From assembly GCA_045531235.1 (NCBI GenBank), contig JAZSDQ010000053.1, positions 1 to 35,700 on the forward strand: a DNA stretch of 35,700 nt, read 5' to 3'. The notes beneath the pieces were generated by a model. The model was not told the DNA's origin, ran no database searches, and saw only the letters and a program-made list of their open reading frames with translations. A program made the position numbers and the translations under genes. This stretch comes from RGIG5579 sp045531235. Lineage in GTDB: Bacteria; Bacillota; Clostridia; Oscillospirales; SIG627. Shown one piece after another: positions 17,072 to 23,883 of the stretch. Position 1 is the stretch's first letter, and every line of letters begins with the position of its first letter.

Positions 17072-17100
17072 ATCATATCACAAGTGCATTGCAAATGCAA
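17072..17100 (-). promoter_or_regulatory. Promoter of the AbrB-like gene
   Basis: Minus strand TTGCAT (17095-17100), 17 bases, TATGAT (17072-17077). The palindrome at 17084-17105 covers the -35 box and much of the spacer. Confidence 0.75.
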
Positions 17101-17105
17101 TGCAC
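17084..17105. promoter_or_regulatory. Palindromic operator between the AbrB-like and ribbon-helix-helix genes
   Basis: Two perfect nine-base arms, GTGCATTGC and GCAATGCAC, flank the four-base centre AAAT. Related TTGCATT half-sites occur at 17116-17122 and inside the AbrB-like start region. The palindrome covers the leftward -35 box, so a protein bound here would block that promoter. Either neighbour could be the binder. Confidence 0.75.
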
Positions 17106-17162
17106 ATTTTAAATGAAATTGCATTTATATTATAGGCAAGACAATTGTTTTGCGAGGTGCTT

Positions 17163-17333
17163 ATGGGAAATTTCAAGATTCCGTCCATTCCCCCTACAAC
17201 GAATAAAACCGTCCGTTTTCCCAACGATGTCATTGCCCAAGTGGAAAAAGCCATTGAGGGAAAAGACTGCACTTTTTCTGCCTTTGTCGTCGCAGCAGTG
17301 AAAAGTGCCCTTTCCGATCTGAAAGAGGACTAG
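17163..17333 (+). CDS. Small ribbon-helix-helix (Arc/CopG-like) protein
   Basis: 56 residues from the ATG at 17163 (GAGGTG upstream). The N-terminal MGNFKIPSIPPTTN is flexible. KTVRFPNDVIAQVEKAI gives the DNA-contacting strand and first helix, and CTFSAFVVAAVKSAL gives the second helix, a typical RHH arrangement. Proteins with this pattern are common in Clostridia and their role is unknown. It diverges from the AbrB-like gene across a palindrome. No toxin partner follows, so I do not call it an antitoxin. Confidence 0.75.
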   Translation: MGNFKIPSIPPTTNKTVRFPNDVIAQVEKAIEGKDCTFSAFVVAAVKSALSDLKED

Positions 17334-17338
17334 AAAAA

Positions 17339-17405
17339 AGGCTTCCCTCCCGGAGGGAGGCTTATGGAGTACCTTTTTTCAAAAAGGGTACAAAAAGCCC
17401 CACGA
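17339..17405. repeat. Dispersed intergenic repeat, short copy
   Basis: Hairpin GCTTCCCTCC / GGAGGGAGGC followed by GGCTTATGGAGTACC and a second hairpin, then AAAAAGCCCCACG. The same order of blocks, longer, is at 18473-18566. It could also act as the terminator of the ribbon-helix-helix gene, although no clean T-run follows the first hairpin. Confidence 0.75.
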
Positions 17406-17414
17406 TAAAGATAC

Positions 17415-17443
17415 AAAAAAAGACAGCATCAGCTGTCTTTTTT
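17415..17443 (-). terminator. Rho-independent terminator overlapping the EamA stop codon
   Basis: Minus strand AAAAAAGACAGC, loop TGAT, GCTGTCTTTTTTT. The TGA stop of the transporter (17429-17431) lies in the loop. Confidence 0.9.
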
Positions 17444-18319
17444 CTTTTCGTCTGCTTGGGAAATAAATACGCAGGAGCCAAGGACAATGACAATACCGAT
17501 GATGGCAGGAAGATCCAGCTGCTCCTTGAAAAATACCACGCTGTAAACCGTTGCCGCCACAGGCTCCAGAATTCCCAGCGCCGATGCCGTTCCCACGGGA
17601 ATTTCCCTAAGGGAAATGGAAAAGAGGAGATACGGCGTAACGCAAGTCACAAGACCGATACCCACAAGAAGGGGAACGGTAAACCACGGATCCTTGGCAA
17701 CATTTGCCGTATAGCTGGGCAGATCCAGGAAAAAGAGGCCCACCACACCCATGGTAACAAAGTGATAAAGGGTTGCCGATAAGGGATGATAGCCGCGCAT
17801 GGCCTCGATTTTCGCCAAAACGCTGTACGCGCTGTAAAGAATACCGGATAACAGCCCCCAAAAAACGCCCCAAAAGCTGAATTTCAACCCGGAAAGAATT
17901 CCCGATACCAGCATACAGCCGATGAGCATCAAAACGGCGCAAACGGCTTTTTTCACTGTCAGTTTTTCTCCCAGGAACGCCACGGAATACGCCATAACAA
18001 AAGCAGGTGCGGTATACATCAGCACCGCCGCCGTTGCCACCGAAGAAGCCTGAATGGCGGTATAATAGCTTGCCGCCGTGCAGAACACCGCAAGTCCCGA
18101 AACCACAAAAAAGGCAAGCTGCCGACTTGTTACAAAAAAGCGGCTTTTATTGGTAAAAAATATGTAAAGTACAATGGCAATGCCCGAGCCGATTCCCCTG
18201 GTTGCCGTCAATTGAATGGGGGAAAAGCCAAAGGGCGCCAAAAGATTGGAAAAAATTCCCGAGGAGCCCCACATCAGCCCCGCAAGGATAATAAGAAGCA
18301 AGCTCAAATGCTTTCTCAT
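17429..18319 (-). CDS. EamA/DMT family transporter
   Basis: 296 residues with ten predicted membrane segments in two five-helix EamA repeats, the family's normal form. Repeat 1 begins LLLIILAGLMWGSSGIFSNLL and ends near GCMLVSGIL. Repeat 2 begins FWGVFWGLLSGILYSAYSVLAK and contains the usual ALGILEPVAATVYSVVFFKEQL block. Such proteins export or import small metabolites such as amino acids or nucleosides; the substrate is not readable. The start has AAAGGA upstream and its own promoter (18353-18381). Flanking copies of a 45-bp repeat enclose it together with the AbrB-like and ribbon-helix-helix genes. Confidence 0.92.
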   Translation of the reverse strand: MRKHLSLLLIILAGLMWGSSGIFSNLLAPFGFSPIQLTATRGIGSGIAIVLYIFFTNKSRFFVTSRQLAFFVVSGLAVFCTAASYYTAIQASSVATAAVLMYTAPAFVMAYSVAFLGEKLTVKKAVCAVLMLIGCMLVSGILSGLKFSFWGVFWGLLSGILYSAYSVLAKIEAMRGYHPLSATLYHFVTMGVVGLFFLDLPSYTANVAKDPWFTVPLLVGIGLVTCVTPYLLFSISLREIPVGTASALGILEPVAATVYSVVFFKEQLDLPAIIGIVIVLGSCVFISQADEKKKDS

Positions 18320-18352
18320 GGATTAAATTCCTTTCAAAATTGTTCCTTTGCA

Positions 18353-18381
18353 ATGATACAACCTCAAGCCGCCAAAATCAA
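18353..18381 (-). promoter_or_regulatory. Promoter of the EamA gene
   Basis: Minus strand TTGATT (18376-18381), 17 bases, TATCAT (18353-18358). Confidence 0.65.
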
Positions 18382-18472
18382 GCCTTTTTTGAAAATTTGT
18401 TATTTCCCCCCCACTTTCACAAAAGAATCACCTTTTTTCAGAAAGACATTTTTGTAAGTATTTTCTGCGGGC

Positions 18473-18566
18473 AAAAAAGCCTCCCTCTCGGAGGGCGGCT
18501 TATCCATTACCTTTCTTCGGAAAGTTTTTCGGGGTGTGGGGCGGCTTTTCCAAAAAAGCCCCACGG
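18473..18566. repeat. Dispersed intergenic repeat, long copy (contains 45-bp inverted copy 2)
   Basis: Starts with the hairpin GCCTCCCTCTC / GGAGGGCGGC and GGCTTATCCATTACC, as in 17339-17405. The half at 18521-18565 is the inverted match of 16722-16766 with 44 of 45 bases equal. It ends in AAAAAAGCCCCACG, shared with the short copy. Confidence 0.9.
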
Positions 18567-18627
18567 ATAGAACCTTGTAACCGTAGGGACAAGCGTCCCA
18601 GACAGCTGTGAATAAAAGAGAAAAGCA

Positions 18628-18658
18628 AAAAATCCCCGTTCCGAAGAACGAGGATTTT
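18628..18658 (-). terminator. Rho-independent terminator of tRNA-Lys
   Basis: Minus strand AATCCTCGTTC, loop TTCG, GAACGGGGATT followed by TTTT, immediately after the CCA end. Confidence 0.9.
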
Positions 18659-18734
18659 TGGTGATTCATCGGAGATTCGAACTCCGGACCCCTTGATTAA
18701 AAGTCAAGTGCTCTACCGGCTGAGCTAATGAATC
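18659..18734 (-). tRNA. tRNA-Lys (anticodon TTT)
   Basis: 76 bases on the minus strand with encoded CCA. Acceptor arms GATTCAT (5') and ATGAATC (3') pair fully, with discriminator A then CCA. The D-arm has AGCTCAGCCGGTAGAGC, the anticodon arm CTTGA-CTTTTAA-TCAAG gives anticodon TTT, and the T-arm has GGAGTTCGAATCTCC. It has its own promoter and terminator, so it is a single-gene unit. Confidence 0.97.
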
Positions 18735-18755
18735 GTGGGATTTAATGCGGGAATT

Positions 18756-18784
18756 ATCATATCACAGTTTTCGGTCTTTGTCAA
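18756..18784 (-). promoter_or_regulatory. Promoter of tRNA-Lys
   Basis: Minus strand consensus TTGACA (18779-18784), 17 bases, TATGAT (18756-18761), just upstream of the tRNA 5' end. Confidence 0.88.
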
Positions 18785-18803
18785 GCAATTTTTTCCGATA
18801 GGG

Positions 18804-18832
18804 TGGAAATCCTTCTTTTTTTATGTTATACT
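18804..18832 (+). promoter_or_regulatory. Probable promoter of the rluA-luxS-mtnN operon
   Basis: TGGAAA (18804-18809), 17 bases, TATACT (18827-18832). It is divergent from the tRNA promoter. Confidence 0.6.
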
Positions 18833-18860
18833 GTGAAAAGAACAAAGGAAAGGAAGCGCT

Positions 18861-19796
18861 ATGGATATTATAATTGATAAAGCCTTTCACGGGCTTACCA
18901 TAAAAAAGGTTCTTTTGGACCGCCTTTCCTATTCCCGCGCCGCGGTAACGAGCCTGAAATTTAAGGAAAACGGAATTCAGGTCAACGGGGAGCACAAAAC
19001 CGTGCGCCACGTGCTTTCCGAGGGGGAAGTGCTTTCTCTTGCCTTGGAGGACAAAAGCCCCAGCCCGAGAATTCAGCCCAGCGAGGGAGAAATTGATATT
19101 CTCTACGAGGATGATCATATCCTTGCAGTCAATAAACCGGGCGGTATGGCAGTCCACCCCTCCAAGAAATTGCAGGACGATACTCTGGCAGGCAGAATTC
19201 TATATCACCGCTACCCCATGGTATTCCGCGCGGCAGGGCGGCTGGATAAGGATACTAGCGGCGTAGTCATTTCCTCCAAAAGCCAGGTGGTGGCAGGGAT
19301 CTTCTTTGAAATGATCAAAAAACATAAGATCAAAAAAGAGTATCTTGTGCTGACGGAAAGTGAAAAAACACCACCCAAAGAGGGAGAAATTGCCCTTTGC
19401 ATCCGCAGAAATGCCGAAAGCTATATTCAAAGAGAGTGCTTTGAAGGTGACGGAAGCGAATCGGAAACGGAAAAAGCCCTGACCCGCTTTCTCCTTTTGG
19501 AGAGCCGTCCCCCGTATCATCTTTTTCTTGCAAGTCCCATTACCGGGCGCACCCATCAGCTCCGCGCCCACTTTTCTGCCATCGGTTTTCCTTTGGCGGG
19601 TGATACCCTATACGGCAAAAAATCTTCCATTATCGGCCGTCAAGCCCTCCACGCGCTGCGGCTGAGCTTTAACCATCCCGTAGAAAAAAACGCCCTTTCC
19701 GTCACCGCCCCTTTGCATGAAGATTTTAAAGAGGCACTGGAGCAGGCTTTCGGAAAAGAAATTCCCCTGCCCACCTCTTATCCGTGGGATGAATAA
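18861..19796 (+). CDS. RluA/RluD family pseudouridine synthase
   Basis: 311 residues. An N-terminal S4-type RNA-binding domain (about 12-65, with YSRAAVTSLKFKENGIQVNG) is followed by the catalytic domain from about 80 (ILYEDDHILAVNKPGGMAVHPS). The catalytic Asp is Asp129 in GRLDKDTSG, and the family's later RTHQLRAHFSAIGFPLAGDTLYG block is intact. These enzymes turn specific uridines of rRNA or tRNA into pseudouridine; which position cannot be told, so no symbol is given. Start supported by AAAGGAAGC upstream. It is the first gene of an operon with luxS ten bases downstream. Confidence 0.93.
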   Translation: MDIIIDKAFHGLTIKKVLLDRLSYSRAAVTSLKFKENGIQVNGEHKTVRHVLSEGEVLSLALEDKSPSPRIQPSEGEIDILYEDDHILAVNKPGGMAVHPSKKLQDDTLAGRILYHRYPMVFRAAGRLDKDTSGVVISSKSQVVAGIFFEMIKKHKIKKEYLVLTESEKTPPKEGEIALCIRRNAESYIQRECFEGDGSESETEKALTRFLLLESRPPYHLFLASPITGRTHQLRAHFSAIGFPLAGDTLYGKKSSIIGRQALHALRLSFNHPVEKNALSVTAPLHEDFKEALEQAFGKEIPLPTSYPWDE

Positions 19797-19806
19797 AGGA
19801 GTCACT

Positions 19807-20262
19807 ATGAAAACCATTCAAAGCTTTACCGTAGATCACGATAAACTGCGCCCCGGTCTTTACATTTCCCGCGTAGACGGCGATGCCACCACTTTTGACC
19901 TGCGCACCCGTACCCCCAACGGCGGGGACTATATGGATAACCTTACCATGCATTCGGTGGAGCATCTTTTCGCAACGGTGATCCGTAACGGTCCCCTGAC
20001 GGAAAAGGTGCTGTATTTCGGCCCGATGGGCTGTCAGACGGGCTTTTATCTCATTACGAGAAACGCCTCGCCCGAGGAAGTCCTTACCGAGATCCTTCGC
20101 GTGTTGAAAGCCATTCTTGCCTGGGACGAAAAAATGCCCGGCAGCGAAAAGAAAGAATGTGGAAACTACAAAAATCTCTCTCTTGCCGCGGGCAAAGAGG
20201 AGTGCAGAAAATATCTTGAAATTCTGGAACAAACAAAGGTGGATTTTCAGTATGAAGTATAA
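19807..20262 (+). CDS. luxS: S-ribosylhomocysteine lyase (AI-2 synthase)
   Basis: 151 residues. It cleaves S-ribosylhomocysteine to homocysteine and DPD, the precursor of autoinducer-2, in the activated methyl cycle. The metal ligands are visible: His49 and His53 in MHSVEHLFAT and Cys118 in KKECGNY; Glu52 and Cys76 (FGPMGCQTGFYL) are the acid-base residues. The ATG at 19807 was chosen because AAAGGAG lies just upstream; the longer frame starts inside the preceding gene. The next gene, mtnN, makes the substrate of this enzyme, and overlaps the luxS end by 11 bases, so the two are made in step. Confidence 0.97.
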   Translation: MKTIQSFTVDHDKLRPGLYISRVDGDATTFDLRTRTPNGGDYMDNLTMHSVEHLFATVIRNGPLTEKVLYFGPMGCQTGFYLITRNASPEEVLTEILRVLKAILAWDEKMPGSEKKECGNYKNLSLAAGKEECRKYLEILEQTKVDFQYEV

Positions 20263-20947
20263 TAAGATCGGCGTGATCTGCGCTATGGAAAAAGAAGCCG
20301 AGGGCATTTTATCGGCAATGGCAGAAAAGGAAAGCCACAAAGTGGGAAGCCTTGTTTTCCATACAGGGCGCATCGGCGAAAAAGAAGTTGTCCTTGCCGT
20401 TTGCGGCATCGGCAAGGTGTTTGCCGCCATTTGCGCCGAAGCCATGATCTTAAAATTCCACCCCCAGTGTATCATCACGTCAGGCGTGGCAGGCTCCCTT
20501 TCGGAAAAGCTGGATATTCTTTCCCTTGCCGTTTCCGAAAGTCTGGTTCAGCACGATATGGATACCTCCCCTCTGGGGGATCCCGTAGGGCTGATTTCGG
20601 GAATCAATAAAATTTATCTTCCCGCCGATGCTACTCTTACCAAAGAAGTTCTTGCCCTTGCCGGAGAGGAAAATATTCCTGCTTTGGAAGGAGTTATTGC
20701 TTCCGGCGACCGCTTTATTGCCAAAGATGAAGACAAACTGCGCCTGAAAAGCCTTTTTGATCCCATCGCTTGTGAAATGGAAGGCGCCGCCATTGCCCAG
20801 GTCTGTTTCGTCAATGAAATTCCCTTCTGCGTGATCCGCACTATTTCCGATTCCTTTGCGGGGGATAACGCCATGGACTACGCCGAATTTTCCGACCGCG
20901 CCGCCCTCCAAGGCGCCCGCTTCCTCGTCAAGCTTTTGGAAAAATAA
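20252..20947 (+). CDS. mtnN: 5'-methylthioadenosine/S-adenosylhomocysteine nucleosidase
   Basis: 231 residues from the ATG at 20252, which lies inside the end of luxS; AGGTGG is upstream. It removes adenine from S-adenosylhomocysteine, giving S-ribosylhomocysteine for LuxS, and from methylthioadenosine. Family marks: IGVICAMEKEAEG at the start with the catalytic Glu, SGVAGSL in the middle, the MEGAAIAQVC block with substrate-binding Met-Glu, and the Asp in RTISDSFAGD. Length is normal. The luxS-mtnN pair forms a complete two-step SAH recycling unit. Confidence 0.96.
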   Translation: MKYNKIGVICAMEKEAEGILSAMAEKESHKVGSLVFHTGRIGEKEVVLAVCGIGKVFAAICAEAMILKFHPQCIITSGVAGSLSEKLDILSLAVSESLVQHDMDTSPLGDPVGLISGINKIYLPADATLTKEVLALAGEENIPALEGVIASGDRFIAKDEDKLRLKSLFDPIACEMEGAAIAQVCFVNEIPFCVIRTISDSFAGDNAMDYAEFSDRAALQGARFLVKLLEK

Positions 20948-21322
20948 ATCGCCCCTCGTAGTAAAACTGAAAAGGCCCCACATAAAAAATAGCCTTTTGG
21001 TACAAAAGGCTTCCCTACAAGCCGTCCTCCGAGAGGAAGGGGGACCGCTTGCGGTGAAAAGAGCCTGCGAGAGCGGAAGTCAGAAGAAAATGAGGATATA
21101 ATGCAGAAAACACAAGGTCTGTACTCCATATCCTCACGATGCAAAAGCGGCAATTTGCGCGGGCTCCTTCCCCCCCGTTCCTCGGCACCTCCCTCCCGGA
21201 GGGAGGCTTTTGGGGACGTCCCGCATATAAAAAAATAGCCTTTCCCTCGGAAAGGCTACCTCACCTCTTTACTTTTCACTTTTCACTCTTCAATAAAAAA
21301 AGCACCCTATGGGGTGCTTTTT
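20948..21322. other. Intergenic region rich in hairpins and repeats, no gene
   Basis: After mtnN there is an imperfect hairpin (AGCCTTTTGG / CAAAAGGCT, 20991-21011) that may end the operon. The inverted-arm element follows at 21019-21208, then AGCCTTTCCC / GGAAAGGCT near 21238-21257, a degenerate run of TTCACTCT-like units (21261-21293), and the terminator of the first SGNH-like gene. No coding pattern is seen. Confidence 0.8.
21019..21208. mobile_element. MITE-like element with about 55-bp inverted arms, copy 1
   Basis: The left arm (21019-21075) has TCCTCCGAGAGGAAGGGGGA, then ACCGCTTGCGGT and GAGCCTGCG. The right arm (21151-21208), read in reverse, has CTCCCTCCGGGAGGGAGG and GGAGCCCGCGCAAATTG. 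The core of about 75 bases has a nine-base stem TGAGGATAT / ATATCCTCA and no gene. The layout and length match 35464-35662. It may be a non-autonomous transposon or a paired palindromic repeat; no transposase is present and target duplications were not clear. Confidence 0.65.
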
Positions 21323-21324
21323 TT
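21295..21324 (-). terminator. Rho-independent terminator of SGNH-like gene 1
   Basis: Stem GCACCC / GGGTGC with A and T runs on both sides, overlapping the TAA stop. Confidence 0.88.
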
Positions 21325-22438
21325 ATTCGTACCATTCTTCGCCGTGATCGGCAAGGACTGCCTCATGGGCGGCGTTTTGCAGCTTTGCGATCTGCTCCGA
21401 AGTAAAGGTATAGGTCTTTCCGCTTTCCTCGTGGTAATATTCGGAAACAAAAGGATTTCCAACAACACTCTTGTGAGTGATCATTTCATACCACACACAG
21501 CCGTTCAGATATTGACCGCCGCCGATATTTCCGTCGTGGGAAAGGTCAGCATTGGTAATCATACCTTTATACGTACTGGATTCATAAATTCTCGTATGAA
21601 GGCTCTTGGTAGGATTATCATTCTCGCAATCCCCTGAGAAAGAATAAAACAATGGGTCATACTTTACAAGCGCCCAGGCCTGACCCAAGGGGGTGTTGAT
21701 AAAATTCCAAGTTTCGCAGGCAAACAAAGCTTCCTGACGGTGCCACTTCAGCAAGCTGTCACTCTTTTCCGTGGAGGAGTAGCCGTCTTTTCCTGCAGAA
21801 TGAGACCAGTTCTGCTGCCAATAATAGGTTGCCTGAGGAAAATATGCATAAATATAGCCGAAAAGCGGTGTTAATCCTTTTTCAATGGCAGCGCGGTGCC
21901 TTTCGGTGGAGCCTACGAAACGGTTAGACTGCTGAAAGGAAATGATATCCCAGTTGGCGTACGTGAGACACTCCTCCAAGCCAACATCGTCCCAAACGAC
22001 TCTTTCTCTGCCGGGGCGGTGGATACGGAAGGACTCTGCATTTTCACTGTTTTGAAACCAGGTCCAATGCTCATCAAAAGTGGCGCCGGAGTGATAAATA
22101 TTGCAAACCAGAGAATTTTCATAACCGCCTGCGCCGAGCAAAGCCGTCAATTCATCAGGCCAATGGGCAGAATAGCTATTGCCTACAAAAAGAATACACA
22201 ATTCTTCATCTTCTGCAGGATCCTGATCGAAAAACAGGGGATCGATCTCCACTGTGGCGCGGATCCGATCACCGAGGCAAAGGGATTCCAGATCAATGGT
22301 TTCCTCCAAGGTTTCCGTTTGTTCTTCCTTGGAAGGCTTTTTTGTAGGCTTCTTTTTTTCCTCTTCCTTGCAGGACGAGAGAGGAACGAGCACGGTGCTC
22401 AAAATCAAAAATAAAACAAGAATTCTTTTTAAAATCAC
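21323..22438 (-). CDS. DUF4886/SGNH-hydrolase-like lipoprotein, paralogue 1
   Basis: 371 residues. Signal peptide with lipobox SSC puts the acylated Cys at 23; a Lys/Glu/Thr linker (about 24-60) follows. The domain has the nucleophile block LFVGNSYS (Ser88), HW-W (124-127), DIISFQQSNR (164-173), YYWQQNWSH (205-213), NTPLGQAW, SLHTRIY and the dyad Asp298-Leu-Ser-His301, then GNIGGGQYLNGCVWYEM and the family tail HGEEWYE. SGNH enzymes use the Ser and His (with Asp) as esterase catalysts, so surface ester hydrolysis, such as deacetylation of a wall glycan, is a fair inference; the substrate is unknown. The start is GTG with TAGGAG upstream. No promoter was seen in the 66 bases before it, so it may be transcribed by read-through from paralogue 2. 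Confidence 0.85.
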   Translation of the reverse strand: MILKRILVLFLILSTVLVPLSSCKEEEKKKPTKKPSKEEQTETLEETIDLESLCLGDRIRATVEIDPLFFDQDPAEDEELCILFVGNSYSAHWPDELTALLGAGGYENSLVCNIYHSGATFDEHWTWFQNSENAESFRIHRPGRERVVWDDVGLEECLTYANWDIISFQQSNRFVGSTERHRAAIEKGLTPLFGYIYAYFPQATYYWQQNWSHSAGKDGYSSTEKSDSLLKWHRQEALFACETWNFINTPLGQAWALVKYDPLFYSFSGDCENDNPTKSLHTRIYESSTYKGMITNADLSHDGNIGGGQYLNGCVWYEMITHKSVVGNPFVSEYYHEESGKTYTFTSEQIAKLQNAAHEAVLADHGEEWYE

Positions 22439-22468
22439 GTTTTTACTCCTAATTTTAGGCTGTAAAAG

Positions 22469-22491
22469 AAAAAGCCCAAAACGGGCTTTTT
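22469..22491 (-). terminator. Rho-independent terminator (or attenuator) between SGNH-like genes 2 and 1
   Basis: Minus strand GCCC, loop GTTTT, GGGC with A-run before and TTTTT after. The short stem suggests partial termination, with some transcript reaching paralogue 1. Confidence 0.75.
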
Positions 22492-22504
22492 CTCATAGTG
22501 CTTA

Positions 22505-23575
22505 TTATTGCTGATACCACTCTTCGCCGTAGTCGGCAAGTACGGTCTGATGGGCTACTTCCTGGAGCTTGTTCATCTGCTCTACGGTAAGGGTGTGCAC
22601 CGTTCCGTTGCCTTCTACGTATTGAGGAGATACGTCTTCAATATCAAGTACGCTCTTGTGAGTCAGCATTTCATACCAAACGCAGCCGTTCAGGTAAGAG
22701 CCGCCGCCGATATCGCCGTCATGGGAAAGGTCGTCTACAATAAGACCCTTGGAAGCACCCGACTTCTGGATACGGCGGGTAAGGCTGCGAACGGGCTTAT
22801 CTTCGCGTTTGCCGGTGCCTTCATAGAAGAGAGGATCGTGGCGTATTACCTGCCATGCGCTGCCCAAAGGAGTGTTGATGAAATCCCAGTCCTTTGCAAC
22901 TCTCAGAGATTCTTCACGATGCCAGTTGGCGAGCTTTTCGGTCTTTTCCAGAGTGTAGCTGTCGCCGCCTGCTTCGTGAGACCAGTTCTGCTGCCAGTAA
23001 TACTCAGCATCGGGGAAACGCTCATAGAGGTAGGTGAAGATCTTGGGAAGCCACTGAGAAATACTCAGACGGTATCTACCGGTAGAACCTACCAGACGAT
23101 TGCCCTGCTGGAAGGAGATCACGTCCCAGTTGGCATAGGTGATGCAGTACTCGAACGTTACATCTTCGTGAGAAACTTTATCCTGGCCGGGGCGGTTGAT
23201 GTAGAAATTTTCTACGGATTCGTTGTTCTGATGCCAGGTCCAGTGCTCTTCAAAAACGGCACCGGAGTGGTAGATGTTACAGAGGTTTACGTATTCATAG
23301 CCGCCGGCACCGAAAATGTGAGCAAGCTCATCCGTCCAGTGGGTAGAATAGCTGTTTCCGATGAAAAGAACGTTGAATTCTTCATCTTCGGAGGGGTCGC
23401 CGAACAAAGGATCGGGCTCAACAGAATCGCGGAGCTTTTCGCCGTAGGATTTCTGCTGGATCACTACTTTTTCTTTTTCTTTGGGAAGCTTCAGCTGTGC
23501 ACTGCAGGAGCACAGAGGCACAAGGACAAAAACTACAATCAGAAGCATTGCCACTATTTTCTTTGCAATATTCAT
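22505..23575 (-). CDS. DUF4886/SGNH-hydrolase-like lipoprotein, paralogue 2
   Basis: 356 residues. Signal peptide ends LCSC, giving acylated Cys24; the linker is shorter than in paralogue 1. Nucleophile block FIGNSYS (Ser75), then IYHSGAVFEEHW, DVISFQQGNR, YYWQQNWSHE and the dyad Asp282-Leu-Ser-His285 in DDLSHDGDIGGGSYLNG. It ends YGEEWYQQ. Closest to paralogue 1 by the HRPG/NRPG and Tyr-Ala-Asn-Trp-Asp region. Start from ATG with GAGGAG upstream, and a good promoter at 23602-23630. Catalytic residues are intact, so an active enzyme is expected at the outer membrane face. Confidence 0.86.
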   Translation of the reverse strand: MNIAKKIVAMLLIVVFVLVPLCSCSAQLKLPKEKEKVVIQQKSYGEKLRDSVEPDPLFGDPSEDEEFNVLFIGNSYSTHWTDELAHIFGAGGYEYVNLCNIYHSGAVFEEHWTWHQNNESVENFYINRPGQDKVSHEDVTFEYCITYANWDVISFQQGNRLVGSTGRYRLSISQWLPKIFTYLYERFPDAEYYWQQNWSHEAGGDSYTLEKTEKLANWHREESLRVAKDWDFINTPLGSAWQVIRHDPLFYEGTGKREDKPVRSLTRRIQKSGASKGLIVDDLSHDGDIGGGSYLNGCVWYEMLTHKSVLDIEDVSPQYVEGNGTVHTLTVEQMNKLQEVAHQTVLADYGEEWYQQ

Positions 23576-23881
23576 AAAATACTCCTCTCGACTTCGCTTG
23601 TATTATAAGCATTTTAACATAGTTTCACAAAAAACACAATAGAAATCCTGCACAATTAGGAAGATTTATCTTTGTTTCATTCAACAAAAAACGGCTTAAA
23701 ACCTGTGATATTCCGCCTTTTTTATCACAATTCTTACAGATCGGAAAATTTACATACAAAGGGAATTAATAAACCGCATTTTCACAGAAGGACCGCCGCA
23801 GAACAGTCCTCCCTGCAGGGGCTCGTAATAGCCTTTTCCTTCCTCACTCTTCACGAAAAAAAGAGCCCGAAGGCTCTTTTT
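23576..23881. other. Intergenic region with promoter of SGNH-like gene 2 and terminator of gene 3
   Basis: Contains the promoter 23602-23630, about 170 bases of A/T-rich sequence without coding pattern, a fragment resembling the dispersed repeats (GGACCGCCGC at 23790-23800, TCCTCCCTGCAGGGG near 23807), the TCACTCTTCACG unit, and the terminator of paralogue 3. Confidence 0.75.
23602..23630 (-). promoter_or_regulatory. Promoter of SGNH-like gene 2
   Basis: Minus strand TTGTGA (23625-23630), 17 bases, TATAAT (23602-23607). Confidence 0.75.
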
Positions 23882-23883
23882 TT
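23856..23883 (-). terminator. Rho-independent terminator of SGNH-like gene 3
   Basis: GAGCC / GGCTC stem extended by seven A-T pairs around loop TTCG (minus strand), overlapping the stop. About 40 bases here are identical to 25015-25055 after the adhesin gene. Confidence 0.88.

Larger units (their letters stand above)
18320..18658. other. Intergenic region with EamA promoter, repeat and tRNA terminator
   Basis: No gene is supported. From left to right it holds the EamA ribosome site and promoter, an A/T-rich stretch, the long copy of the dispersed repeat (18473-18566), and the terminator of tRNA-Lys (18628-18658). Confidence 0.8.

Noticed and set aside
16817..17333. AbrB-like and ribbon-helix-helix genes as a toxin-antitoxin module
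   Set aside because: Both are DNA-binding, antitoxin-like proteins in divergent orientation; neither has a toxin partner.
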